NCBI GenBank assembly: GCA_012976225.1
Contig: JAAVVG010000002.1
Location: 1,488,001 to 1,552,000 of the forward strand
Direction of reading: 5' to 3'
DNA length: 64,000 bases
Source of the DNA: Golubevia sp. BC0850
Lineage: Eukaryota; Basidiomycota; Exobasidiomycetes; Golubeviales; Golubeviaceae
Made by a program: the position numbers and the translations under genes. Numbering within the stretch: position 1 is the first letter of the stretch; every line of letters begins with the position of its first letter. Below the pieces are notes generated by a model. It saw only the letters and a list, made by a program, of their open reading frames with translations. It had not been told where the DNA came from and ran no database searches. This document shows, one piece after another, positions 38,436 to 49,519 of this stretch.

Positions 38436-39089
38436 GATCGGTTATCAATTACTTGAAGAGAAGCAAGCGAAAGCGTAGGGGAAGTAAGTAGTGGTGAATG
38501 AGTCGGATGAGTGATTGAGTGGCTGGGCGCAGGAAAGATGAGGTACACAGACAAGAGGATGTTTCAGTCGGGACTGCCTTTGAGAAGTCGAATTTGAGGA
38601 AAGCAGTTCTAATTATTAGTTGATGTCGATTAATGTAAATCCGGTGCAAAGAATTGAGAATTGTAGTTGGAGTAAGATATGAGATATGAGATGTTCCAGA
38701 GACAAGAGAGCGACTTTGACTTCTGCCCACTCATATAGTATATTCACTCTCCGTCAGTCGCTGACCTGCCAAGTTACGCTCCTGTTTTCACTTGGAACTG
38801 TCAAGTTTGGCTCATGAATCCTGGTCCATTCTTCTAGAAGACCTTTCATCGCGCTGACATTAAGTTGACCCTTCATCTCTCTTCTGCTTCCAACGCTCGA
38901 CCGCAGCAGAAGCAGCTAGAGTGGGAGCGCTCTAGGATCCGCAAAGCAATCTATCTAGTAAGTCTTCTCTAAGAAACATTCTCCTTCATCTGTACTCCTC
39001 AATCTATCATCCGCAACACCCCAAATTGAACGAAACCTTCTTGGCTCCTGCCGCTTCTCGACCCTCCAGCTCTTCATCTCCCTCTCATC
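38436..39089. promoter_or_regulatory. Divergent intergenic region between the RRM gene and SNF8
   Basis: 654 bases between two divergent start codons. Pyrimidine-rich sequence (about 38970-39085) precedes the SNF8 ATG. Open frames here are short shadows. No TATA box was identified. Confidence 0.45.
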
Positions 39090-40031
39090 ATGAGAAGAGG
39101 ACCAGGTCTAGCGGCTCTAGAAAGATCTTCTCAATCCGCCCAACAATACACTTCTCTATCCTCCGAACTCTCAACTCAACAACTTCAAGATTTAAAGAAC
39201 CAATTGGAAACTTTCGGTTCGTCCCTTCGATCTTTCGCTTCTTCTCATCGAAACGACATCAAAAGAGATCCAGCTTTTAGACATGCTTTTCAAAAGATGT
39301 GTGCTTCTATCGGTATAGATCCTTTGAGTGGTCCTAATGCTAGAGGAACCTCAGGAAATGGTGGCATTGGTGGAAAGATCAATGGGATTTGGTCCGACTT
39401 ATTAGGTTTAGGTGATTGGCAATATGAATTGGGGATTCAAATCATTGACGTTTGTGTTTCTACTAAACACCTAAATGGTGGTTTGATTAGAGTTGAAGAT
39501 TTGATCAGAGGAGTTCTTAGGTTAAGAACTGGTAAAGATCCTTTTTCAATCAAGGGAAAAGAAGTTGAAAAGAATTTGGATTATTCAATAGATGAAGAAG
39601 ACATTATAAGAAGTTTGAAAGTTTTAAAACCTCTTGGAAGTGGTTATCAAATCTTGGAAATCGGTTCTCAAAAATGGATTAGATCCATACCTAAAGAATT
39701 CAACGAGGATGAAACTTTAGTTTTGAATCTACTCTCAAACAGTCGTTTCTCAATGATGGATGAGATTGGTTTACCATTTTTGACAGTTGATGGTTTGATA
39801 CCTGCTAGGAGAGATTTGAACCTCAAGGAATCAAAAGATGCGGATCGAGAAGCTTTGTTGGTCAAAACTACTTGGACTGCTGAAAGATCTAAGACTGTTC
39901 TGGAAGATATGGTTAATGGGGATGACTCTGGAACTGGGCTTCTTTGGATAGATGAAGGAACTAGTCCTGCTAGATATTATTCTCTAGCGGTTTGTGAAGC
40001 GATTTTAGAGAAACAATTGGCGATGGGATGA
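39090..40031 (+). CDS. SNF8: ESCRT-II subunit Vps22/Snf8 (EAP30)
   Basis: A single exon of 313 aa. The N-terminus MRRGPGLAALE is the family start. It is followed by the helical hairpin (LKNQLETFGSSLRSFASSHR), a conserved PAFRHAFQKMCASIGIDPLSG, LGLGDWQYELGIQIIDVC and two winged-helix domains (YSIDEEDIIRSLKVLKPLGSGYQI... and ...TWTAERSKTVLEDMVNGDDSGTGLLWID). Vps22 forms the base of the Y-shaped ESCRT-II complex with Vps36 and two Vps25, acting at endosomes in multivesicular-body sorting. It is longer than the human protein (about 258 aa) because of a Gly/Asn insertion after the first conserved block. This is one of only two intronless gene models in the window. Confidence 0.94.
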   Translation: MRRGPGLAALERSSQSAQQYTSLSSELSTQQLQDLKNQLETFGSSLRSFASSHRNDIKRDPAFRHAFQKMCASIGIDPLSGPNARGTSGNGGIGGKINGIWSDLLGLGDWQYELGIQIIDVCVSTKHLNGGLIRVEDLIRGVLRLRTGKDPFSIKGKEVEKNLDYSIDEEDIIRSLKVLKPLGSGYQILEIGSQKWIRSIPKEFNEDETLVLNLLSNSRFSMMDEIGLPFLTVDGLIPARRDLNLKESKDADREALLVKTTWTAERSKTVLEDMVNGDDSGTGLLWIDEGTSPARYYSLAVCEAILEKQLAMG

Positions 40032-40614
40032 GATCGGTGATAGATGAGGCGACGAGGTGCTGACTGGGCTCGGGTGAGAGGCTGAAAGTCTCTTTGTTAA
40101 GCTTTTGTAAATGTAGAGACAGGCTAGAAGTAAGGGAGAGGGTTGAAAGGGGTAAGAAAGGTTTCATCTGTTCGTCATCGTCTTTGTTGTGTTCTTATCC
40201 ACCTCTGCAGACTATCACTATTGCCATCTCTTGAGTTTTCTTCCATGCTTGGAAGCTTCTCATCCCAGAACGCTCAAGATCGAAGGAAGCTACAAGAGGG
40301 CCAAACGGCAAAGACTAATCTTTAGAGCCCGCGTCGATTTTCGAGACCAGCTCGGTGCTGTCTTTAGTTAAGACAGACAAAGACAAAGCCTAAAGCAAAA
40401 TTCGATTTGAATTAGGATAAAGAAGTAGCTGCGAATGGGTGCGTTCTATTTTTTGAGAGACGAGACTTTGGTGACAGGGTGGGAAAACAGGAGAAATGTA
40501 ACACCCCGGATGCTTTTGATGAATCGCACGAGAAGGAGTCATTTTGGAACATCAGGAAAAACCCGTTGGATTTGTGAGTCTGAGACTTGAACTTGACGAT
40601 ACACAGAAAACATT
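40032..40614. other. Convergent intergenic region SNF8 / uricase
   Basis: 583 bases between two convergent stops. It must hold both 3' UTRs. The open frames found here are short and unlike proteins. Confidence 0.45.
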
Positions 40615-42009
40615 TTAGAGCTTTGATACCGGTCTTGACATTTTAGCCTTGATCAATCCACTGGAGAGTCAAGCACAGACAATTTGATTCGGGAAAAGGT
40701 AATGGTGAGAGGTCAACAAAAGAAAATTCGTCAGAAAAAGAAGAGCAGTCGACCTTGTCCCTCCTTTCCCTTCCTTCTCTCCTTCGTTTTCATTTACTCA
40801 CCTTGGATGAGCACTAGGCAAGAATACCTCGGCATTCTCCTCTCTCAAATTCTCAATCTTCTCTTTAGTCCAACTTAAATCGATTGGAATGTAATGTTTG
40901 TTTGGAAGCGAATACTCAATATCTTTAATCTGCCAACCATCTTTGTTGTTGATAGATGTTTTGTCTCCTAAGATAGCTTCGGCCATTCTGAACATGCTAG
41001 CTTGAACTGAAGCTGAGCTGTCTAGAGAGAAAACACGTAGAGTGTGAGACAAGACTAGAGAATGAAGGAGATTGAAAGATGGTAGAAGAGGGGAGTCTGA
41101 AGCGGAAAGTAGTTTGGAGAGGGGCAGAGGTGGTAGAGCAATGGTGTCTGGGGTGTGAAGAGAGATGAAGGAGTGTTAGATAAGATGTTTGAGAGGGGAA
41201 AGGGGGGTTGAAGGGGAGAGTTGGCCTTATCTTTCGAGTTGATAGAGCAATGTCCTTCTTCTTCCTCAAAGATCTCCTTCTTGTTCAATCAGATCCTATG
41301 TCAAGCCTCTACTCGTGAATAGACATAAGCCCCTCGAATCCAAGCCAGCTCCTCGGTACTCACAAAGACATTCAACAGCAGTACTGAAGATTCTATCATT
41401 CACTGGCTTCAAAGTAGTGAACTCATCCTTGAAGAAGCCGTGAAAAGCGCTTCCAGTAGATTTCAAAACCAACAGATCTTTGATTCCACCTTTCAATTCC
41501 AAGACTTTTGCCTCTCTTTCACCTCCTCCCTGGAACCTTCCAGCTTTACAACTGACAATTCTCTTATCATCTCCATTTCTCAAGAAAGAATGCTTATGTT
41601 CACCTCCATCTTCTGTTGCTAAGACGATTCTAGACCATTTAAGTTGAGTGATTTCAACATCACAGTTGGACAGGTGAGGGTAAAGAGATAGGAAATGTTG
41701 AGCAATGTGAAGAGAGAAAAGTTCTGGTACTAGAACGATTGAAGGATCTAGAACTTTGGTTAGATAATTGATAGTATTCTTCACGCTGTCAGTTGCGACG
41801 ACTGGACTGTTATCTGCTTGAGTGTATGATTTTGATAGATCCAGAGGAGAAGAAGATGTGTGACCTGGGCTTGCAGATAAGAGGACTTGAATAGAGTATT
41901 CCACCAAAGTATGAGATGATGGGTCTGTTTTGGATCGAACCAATCTCAATACCTTGACTAGATCTTTTCCATACCTAGAAGAAGTGAGAACTGCTGAAGA
42001 AGATGTCAT
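40615..42009 (-). CDS. Uricase (urate oxidase) with peroxisomal SKL signal
   Basis: Three exons (41364-42009, 40802-41147, 40615-40660) give 345 aa. Signature blocks are present: RYGKDLVKVLRLVR, TQADNSPVVATDSVKNT, LFSLHIAQHFLSLYPHL, KSTGSAFHGFFKDEFTTL, SSASVQASMFRMAE and LPNKHYIPIDLSW. The final exon is only 46 nt and ends in the tripeptide Ser-Lys-Leu, a type 1 peroxisomal targeting signal, after HPSGLIKAKMSRPV; without this exon the protein would lack its targeting signal. The enzyme oxidises urate to 5-hydroxyisourate with O2, without cofactor, in purine breakdown. The middle junction (216-bp intron) gives a shorter, less conserved loop after STAVECL, so that boundary is slightly less secure. 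Confidence 0.94.
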
Positions 42010-42305
42010 CTTGTGCTTGAGTGGTTGGTTTGGGAAAAAGCAGGAAAAGTGGAAAAGATAAGAGCCCACGCGCTCGTTCCCCTGTTTTGCTCTCAGAAAA
42101 ATGATCTGCTCGGATGAATAGCTTTTCAAGATGAGAATAGATGCTGTTGATTATGAAAAAGGTCGTGTATGAAATATTAAAAGGTGGAGAAAGACGGGCT
42201 AAACTCCCAGATTTTTTTAATGTACTATAGATAGGGTAACTGTAACGGGAAAACGAGAACGAAAGAGACAGAATGAAAAACTCAAAGTTACAAGATGAGA
42301 GAGAT

Positions 42306-45274
42306 TTAAGCATGAGAAGGGACTTTACATCTGCAAAGCCAATCCTCGACATCGACGTCGTTACAATCTCGATCCGTGAGGGGTCCACCGAAGAGACTCT
42401 TTCCGCTCCTTGGTCCCTTCATAGTTGGATCTGACAGAGCCACTGGATCGAAAGTGGAGGCGCTTGTCTGACTAGTAGAGTAATCTAAGATGTGCTTGAA
42501 GGTGTGGTACATGTCGAAAGAGGTCGTCATCCTCTGTTCATTCCAAGCGGCATCTAGGTGCGAAGTCTCCCGAGCTTTTTGAAGTTCTTCAGGAGTTAGA
42601 GCAGTGAAAGTAGTAGAAACCAATCTTGGAGATAGATTCTCGATAGCTTTAGCAGGAAGTAGAATGGAAGCGAATGGGTTCCTCTCTTCCACTTTCCCTT
42701 GATCTAAGAAGAGTCTTGAAAGTCCCATATGCAAACCATGATCTGCTAGAACGAAAACTGCTGTGTTTTTGAGAGGGATCGAAGTAGTTTTTGGATCCAA
42801 GAAAGCTGATAGAGATTCGTCTAGCATGGCGATAGCTTCACTTGAACCTTCATGAGCTTCCATGAAACTTGCGTAGAGGAAGAACGGTTTCTCTTGTTTC
42901 TTGGTTGGTTCTGAAGGAGAAGTCGGAGCGTAAGACTTCATGAACTGGTTCATCCAGTTGAATTGAAGATCGTGAACGTGCTGACCGGCGATGCACCTCT
43001 TTCCCACTGCGTTTGGACCTTTGAGATTTCCACGAGACGATTTGAGAAGAGGCATGAATCTGGAGAAGAGGCGGCAATAGAAATTTGTGGTTAGCTCATA
43101 GATCAGTTACACGCTTGGGGATCACTCTTTGGAGATTCTGTCTCATACTCACTCTGGCATACAGGCGAAAGCTTCGAATTCGTGTTCAGCAGCCATCGAT
43201 CCAGTCTTTGGCTCCTTGTCCTTCATCTCTTGAGTCACTGGTCTCTCAGCGAATGAAAAGTTCCCGACTCCTTGAACGGTTCTAGAGATTCTACCACTTC
43301 CGTAACGAGTACTCCAATCCTGACAGTTGTCGGCAGCATATCCAGTAGCGTATCCACGTTCAGCATAATCCCTCCAGATAGGCTTTGCTGGAGACAGGAT
43401 ATCGTGACGGGATTTTCCAGCTAGAAGAGATCTAGTAGTTGGATCAGTGTTGTATCCGACAGCTAAATACCTCCATAGTTGGAGCAAAGCTAGGTCCTTC
43501 GAGCTTCCAGTGTCGGTGTCTCTGACAGGTTTGGCCATGTCGTCTAGAAGAGAAGCAGACTTTGGCAGACGACGGAAGAAATGACGACGAGATAGAGCAT
43601 CGAAAAATAGGACTACTACGTTCAGAGGTTCTGCGCTTTTGTCGATGGAAGCGATCTGAGCGTTGCTTGGAAGTGAAGGTTGTTGAGTTGCGATTCTAGT
43701 GACCATTCTCTCGTGTTCTCCACACTTGACTAGGACGACTTCGGTTTCTGGTCTCAACTTGGGTGGAAGATTTCCAGGCAGTAGACGACCAGCGTCATCG
43801 TAGGTTCCACCTGAGCGAGTAGTTCCTGCAGTGAAATCCAAAACCTTGTCTTGATAGCTGTTGTCTCTCTCCATTTCCTTGTCGTCCCAGCTCCACATTC
43901 TAGTGTTTGGAAGTTCAGAGATGATAGGTCCATAGTAAGACCCTAGAACATCTACGTAGGTGGTGCTGCTTGGAGTTTCCGTATCATTGATTGGAGCATC
44001 GCTTCCGACTACTGAGCTTCCAGTCCTTCGAACGCGAGTGTGAAGAGTTAGAGTTGAGCCTGAACGAAAGGAAACAGAGTCAGTTGACCAAAAATGAGAA
44101 GTTGAAGCCACAGTGTCAAAAAATTTGGTCCTCCACTCACTAGGGCAACCAGAGATGATGATTTCTCCTCCATCATTGATCTCGGCCTTGAAATCAGCAG
44201 ATCCACCTGGGCGACAGGTTTTGGCCCAAGGCCAAGCAGCCCAGATATTCTGTGACCCAGCTGGAATGAGATCGGAATAGGCAGTGAAAGATCCCCATTC
44301 GCAAGTTGCAGGAGAGCAGACTTGAGCTTGGGCAGGTGGGAGAGAGGCAGCTGCTTCAGGAGTAGGACAGCTCACGATACCTTCGCTCTCTGGAAAGAAT
44401 CCCTGTTGAAATTTCGAAGGAATGAGAATGAGTAACATCAGTAAGAGGTCCGAGATAGACGGGAAACCACAGGCCGGCGGTGATGCGGGAGGCAACTTCC
44501 GACCTCGTGGAAAGATGCAGAGTTTTTTTGATTGTCTACCGGGAAAAGACGCTCGGGTGATGGCTAGAAACTCACCTTCGTCCAAAGATCATGGTAATGA
44601 CTCAGTCTCCAATGAAGGAATAACCATGCACCTGCGAAAACTAGAACCGCTTGCTTTGCGAATCGTTTTGCAGCTCTCGACTGGAGGCTGGAGCTCGATG
44701 CGGAGTTGCCCTCCTTCTCGTTTCCGGATTCCTGAGCCTCGACGGTTGCATAAACGGAGCTCCACCAGAACCTGATTAGGAATATTAATCCATTGACTGG
44801 TAACGCGATGATAGAGAAGATGGCCATGTTGTAAGATCCGTGATTCTCCAAATCGCTTCCATGATCGTAGATGTAGAGAAGGATCAAAACCACGAATTGA
44901 AGGGCTTGAAAGAAAGTGGAGAAGGGCATCCTGATTCTTGAAGACAGAGAGATGGAAGTCGTCCTTAAGATTGATGAGATTGCAGAATAGTGAAGAACGA
45001 AAGTGAAGGTTGCGATGGCTAGTAGAACGTTTGAACCGAGTTTGGGCAACTTGGTCTGAATGGACTGGACAGTTCCGCCCTCTAAAGCTCGAATGTAGAA
45101 GATGGGCCAGAGTAAAGAGGCGATTGAAGAGATGATGAGTGGAATATTTGAATGCTTTCTCGAGCTTGTAGGAGCATGATTCGGGTTGGGAAGTTGTGTT
45201 GTGAAAGATTGGTCTTGGATGAGGGAATAAGAGAAGGATCTGGGGAGAAGCCTTCGGATGGAAGGCATTACCAT
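42306..45274 (-). CDS. Membrane-anchored DUF229 (alkaline-phosphatase-fold) protein
   Basis: Four exons (44576-45274, 44141-44402, 43153-44059, 42306-43059) give 873 aa. The N-terminal third has several membrane segments (IIALPVNGLIFLIRFWW and others) and ends in a hydrophobic helix (AVLVFAGAWLFLHW). The rest is lumenal or extracellular with many Cys. The DUF229/sulfatase-like core is clear: VVVLFFDALSRRHFFRRLPKS with the first metal-binding Asp and a Ser that would be the nucleophile site, FLYASFMEAHEG, and FVLADHGLHMGL with the Asp-His metal pair. Proteins of this superfamily hydrolyse or transfer phosphate or sulfate esters, and in the secretory pathway often modify glycans or lipids. The precise substrate is unknown. 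The intron at 44060-44140 (81 nt) keeps the frame open, so it could be retained. Confidence 0.85.
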
Positions 45275-45849
45275 TGTGTTGCGCTTGCTTAGTGAGTGAA
45301 GGCTAGTTGAGAGAGAGTCTGACTAGAAGAACAAAACCGAAGATGTAAAGAAGAGAGGGTTGGGAGGCGAGGAAAGGAGGGAGAGTTTTTCTTTGGAATC
45401 TCACGCAACTAATGCGTTCCTGAATTTTCAATTATGCTGCAAGGTCTTTGAGATATCACACGAGCCCCTTCGGAACCTTCTCTCCTTCCCTTCAACCTTT
45501 CTTTCACTTCAATTCCATCCTTCCACTTTTGTCTGTTGACATTTGAATAGAAGCTCACAGTAAGTTGTCTCCTCAGAAGAGAGTACAGGGAGAAGGAAGA
45601 AGATGGTGGTGGCGATCCGCTGAATTTGAAATTTCTGAACTCTGAAGATCTGAAGGGTCTTCTTCCAAAAACCCTTGAAGCTCTCTTCCGCTCCACACTC
45701 CACCGCACGTTCTACAGTCTTTCATCCCTTCAAGCTTCAAGATTCAGAGCTTACTTCCAGTCTCAGCCATCGCCAACGCTAGCGCCAGCAGGAACGCTCT
45801 CTTTCGGGTTCCAACCACTCGACTCGTGAAGAAACATTTTCCTCTCAGG
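45275..45849. promoter_or_regulatory. Divergent region DUF229 gene / NIF3
   Basis: 575 bases between divergent starts. A plus-strand open frame (45626-45829) ends 21 bases before the NIF3 ATG in another frame and could be part of an unannotated upstream exon, but no intron of workable size joins them. The stretch is otherwise C/T-rich. Confidence 0.4.
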
Positions 45850-46999
45850 ATGTCGTCCTCTTCCGCCCCTCTCAACCCTGGCAAGAAGACGGCTCTGGAG
45901 AATGTGGTAGCTGCAATGAACAGGATTGCGCCTCTTTCACTGGCAGATTCGAGTTGGGACAACGTCGGAACTCTTCTGGAGAGTCCAGTTCCTCGAGAGG
46001 GAGCTGAGAACGTCTTCCTGGCAATCGATCTCACAACAGCTGTGACAGACGAGTTACTCTCGGATCCAAGTCTGAGTGTAGCTGTCATCTATCATCCTAT
46101 CATCTTCAGAGGTCTCAAGTCTATCACTCTCAAGGACTCGCAGCAAAGATCTCTTCTTCGTTGTGCGGCAGCTGGAGTCTCCATCTACTGTCCTCACACT
46201 TCTCTAGATGCCTGTTCTGAGGGAATCAATCATTGGATGAAGGAATCCGTTAGATTGGATGAAGGAGAAACTTTCAAGTCGAGACCAATCGTGCCCACCA
46301 AGATTGAGGGTGAAGATGAGAGCGTGGGAATGGGGCACTACGTGGAAAGAGATCCCGTTTCCTTGGCGGATCTGATCCCTAACATCAAGAAACACTTTGG
46401 TGTATCACATAGTGAGTTTCTGCCCTTCAGACGTTCCTCTTCTCGTTGTTCCGTTGGCCAATGAGCTCTCGTGCTCTCCACTGAACTCGACCTTCTCTTC
46501 CTCTTCCCATGACAGTTCAAGTTGCTCGACCCATCGCGTCGAGAAAGATCTCTACAGTAGCTTTCTGTGCTGGTTCTGGCTCTGGAGTCTTCAGTGGAGT
46601 GACAGCTGATTTGTGTGAGTCTTCTTGGTCAAGAGGAAAGAAGCCCACCTTCAAAAGTCTTCCTCTTTAACATTTTCTCCTGCTCTCTTTCACTATGAAA
46701 ACGATAGTCATCACCGGTGAATTGTCTCATGTAAGTCGTTCATTCCTTTCAACAACCAGCTAATTATTTTTGACCCGATCCATTTCCTCTCTACCACCTT
46801 CCTGACATTTCCGCAGCATGAAGTTCTTTCATACATTGCCAAAGGATCATACGTGATCTTACTGAACCATACGAACTCGGAGAGGGGTTACTTGAAGGCT
46901 CGACTAGCACCGAAATTGAAGAAGGAACTGAAAGAGTTGGGAGTGGAAGCGGACGTTAAGGTCTCTGTCAAGGATAAAGATCCTCTCGTAGTCGAATAA
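45850..46999 (+). CDS. NIF3: NIF3-family dinuclear-metal protein
   Basis: Four exons (45850-46411, 46516-46614, 46708-46730, 46817-46999) give 288 aa. Metal-binding motifs are intact: SWDNVGTLLESP near the start, AVIYHPIIFRGLKS, YCPHTSLDACSEGINHW, AFCAGSGSGVF and, across the last junctions, TGELSHHEVLSY with NHTNSERG. The third exon is 23 nt long and is needed to build the TGELSHH motif. NIF3 proteins are widespread toroidal metal-binding proteins (DUF34) whose biochemical role is still unsettled; some are annotated as GTP cyclohydrolase 1 type 2. Length is typical of eukaryotic members. The start is the first ATG in frame. Confidence 0.93.
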
Positions 47000-47250
47000 T
47001 CGTTGGTAATGAAGCATTCATCATCTCTCTGTGTCAATACAACTAACAACGAGAGACCAACGCTTGGTCAACAGAAGTCGTGGCTTTGACCGGGTGAAGA
47101 AGAAGCATTATTCTCTCCTATCATCTTCCAGAGTCTATTGCCAACAGAAAGGAAAGTTTCGGTCCTCAAATAAAGTGAATTCGGTATCTTATACACTGGC
47201 GAAAAGGGTGGGATCGAAAGGAAGAGTAAATAAGGGAGGCTCGGTCGCCA

Positions 47251-49274
47251 TCAAGAGAAAGAATCGAAACCCTCATCGTTACTGTCGAATTTCTTGAGGC
47301 TAACCTCTAAAAAAGAGCTTTGATCTAAGCTCTCATCTTTATTGCGGTTGTCCCTTCCAATGTCGACCTGCGAGGCACGTTCATCTTTCCCCCTTTGTAT
47401 AATCTCCAGCATCACAGATCCTTGCCTGTAGTGCACTGGTTTCCTAGTCAACGCATTCAGATTCTTGTATGACTTTTCCGGAGTCAAGGCCGTCTCAGTC
47501 CGAGTGGCTGTCTCTTGATGCACATGTACTTGTGGCTTAAGTTGCAAAGAATCGAAGTGATTTTTGGACTGCGTGCCTTTAGAAGAAAGGATTGAGAAAC
47601 TAATCTTTTTCCGGATCGCTTTCTGGTAACCATCGAAGAGTGGCCGGATCGACTTTGAGCATCAAAGGCGATGGAAGAGGGGGCGAGAGAATTACCGTCA
47701 GTTCAAGAAAACAAGGGGGGGGGGTGGCAATCTTCCCCATCATACTCACAGTAGCTGACAGCGAGAAGGCACAAACGAATCCAAAAAAAGCACTGAGCCA
47801 GCAAGCCCAGGAGATGATGACGATCATACCGTGACCGAAAGATCGAGAATCTGAAGACCTAACTTTCGAAGGTAGCTCGTGGATCACGAAAACCAAAACG
47901 GCCAGAAAGCCACCCGCAGCCACGCAAAGCGAAGTCATGAAAGTCAGGAGTAGTCGAGAGGCTTTCCTGTGAGAGAGAAAGGATTGGAAAATTCAGTATG
48001 ATGTTCTTCCAGGTGCCAGATTTTCGAGAGTTGTAAATTTCTCACCTCAACGCGACGCCTCTTTGGAATCCATCCGAAGTCTGATTGCCGTTCTCAAGTT
48101 CGGGCGCGGCAGGGTAGAATGATGTCTCTTCGTATGGAATGGTAAACCTTGACTGTTTCAAGAGACGATCGATACTCGGTTTGAGGGCCGTCTTCAGCCT
48201 CAAGGTTGCGAGGCAGAACAAGAGGCCCAATGGTGTGATGACACACAAGTAAAAAATGCAGTAAGCAACTAGCCAATTCGTGGCTCGAGTGACTTGGATC
48301 CAAATTACGAGAGCGTTCTCAGCCTCGATTGTTGTGAGGATTGAGGTTTTGTCTCTTCCTAAAGCCGCAGCGTTCCAATCCATGAAGTGCTTGGCAGCTT
48401 CCCCTGAGAGAACAAAAGATGGTCAGGCCCAGGACACTGACATTTGGCTGCTCGGAAGATGTCAACCGAACTCACTGTAGCCTTCACCCGCTAGGCACAT
48501 CAAAACCACGGAAGGACAACCAACTAGAACGGGAATTCCAAAAGTGAGAGAGTTGGCAAGGGGAGCAGAAAGTTTCCATTTCCTGTTGTTCTCGTCATCT
48601 TCGGACATGTTCAGGAATGAAGATGGGAAGGCTGAATAGGCTATACCAACGCAGGCGGTCCATGCAGCCAGGAGGAGTACGGGCCAGAGGAAAAGGTAGT
48701 AGTAGAAGAAGAGTGTAAAGTTGACTCGACGAACGAACAACCATAGGACGACGGTGGCGATCAGATAGAAGCAGCAGGCGAAGATTGAGGAGCATATGGC
48801 AGGATTCAGGACTGCAAGGTTTCCTCCGCTGATTTGTTGAAGTCTGAAGATCCAGAAGGTGCCCTCTTTCTTACGTCTAGCGATTAAAATCACGATCGAA
48901 ACCCTGAGGTGAACAGGTAAAGGTGAGTGTACGAACCATGGTCGAATATAACGCATTCAAGGTTTCCTTAACATCAAACTTACAGAATAAGTCCGAAGAT
49001 TATTGTCGCAGCTATCAGTTGAGGCCAAAATGTGACGAGAGGAGGGAAGAAGAATGCTTCCAAAAACTCTTGCGTCTCGCCAACTTGCTGGCTAGGCAAA
49101 ACAAGGTCCTGCTTCATCAGCAAAGAATCTGAAATCTTGTAGTTAGATGTTAGAAGGAGATGGTGAAGAGTGAAGCAAAGGACAACAGAAGATAGGTTAC
49201 TGACAGCCGATGTCGACTGCGATGAGAAGGCGACGGCGCTCGTGCACTCTTTCGCTCGCTTTTTCGAGGACCAT
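47251..49274 (-). CDS. Seven-transmembrane protein, receptor-like
   Basis: Six exons (49205-49274, 48984-49128, 48476-48903, 48046-48403, 47750-47966, 47251-47568) join exactly to 511 aa. Hydropathy by eye shows seven membrane segments: PQLIAATIIFGLILVSIVIL; ICSSIFACCFYLIATVVLWL; FFYYYLFLWPVLLLAAW; LTFGIPVLVGCPSVVLMCLA; WLVAYCIFYLCVITPLGLLF; LCVAAGGFLAVLVFVI; and MIVIISWACWLSAFFGF. The N-terminus is short. A polar C-terminal tail of about 100 residues with many Ser/Thr/Lys comes from the last exon. This GPCR-like topology is all that can be said: I see no motif of the known fungal receptor classes (Ste2, Ste3, cAMP-like, Pth11 CFEM). Intron 1 uses a GTCAGT donor. Confidence 0.7.
47715..47724. 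repeat. Poly-G run in an intron of the 7-TM gene
   Basis: Ten consecutive G on + (poly-C in the sense strand of the transcript), inside the last intron (47569-47749) of the seven-transmembrane gene. Homopolymers of this kind are sequencing-sensitive but lie outside the coding exons here. Confidence 0.7.
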
Positions 49275-49519
49275 GCGAGGAGACTCAAGCTCCGAGAAAA
49301 AGTCACAGCAAATTTTATGAAAGACTAGAAAGAACTTTGAGATGGGCGATTGGCGACCAACAAGGGAAGTGACAGGATCGATGGAGCAAGCATTTGCATG
49401 CTTCTCGCCAGAGACAATTCGAAGTCCTACCTACCAAGAAGTGGCGAGAGGTAGAAATTAGTAATTTAAGCTTGAAGTTTCTAAAAATACATATGCACAT
49501 CATCTAACAAACATCTCTC

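Noticed and set aside
45626-45829. Upstream exon or presequence for NIF3
   Set aside because: Different frame from the NIF3 ATG, and the only splice-like signals would make an intron of about 23 nt, which is too short.
47031-47297. 88-codon basic open frame on + after NIF3
   Set aside because: Non-conserved, begins at a non-ATG codon and overlaps the end of the 7-TM gene on the other strand.
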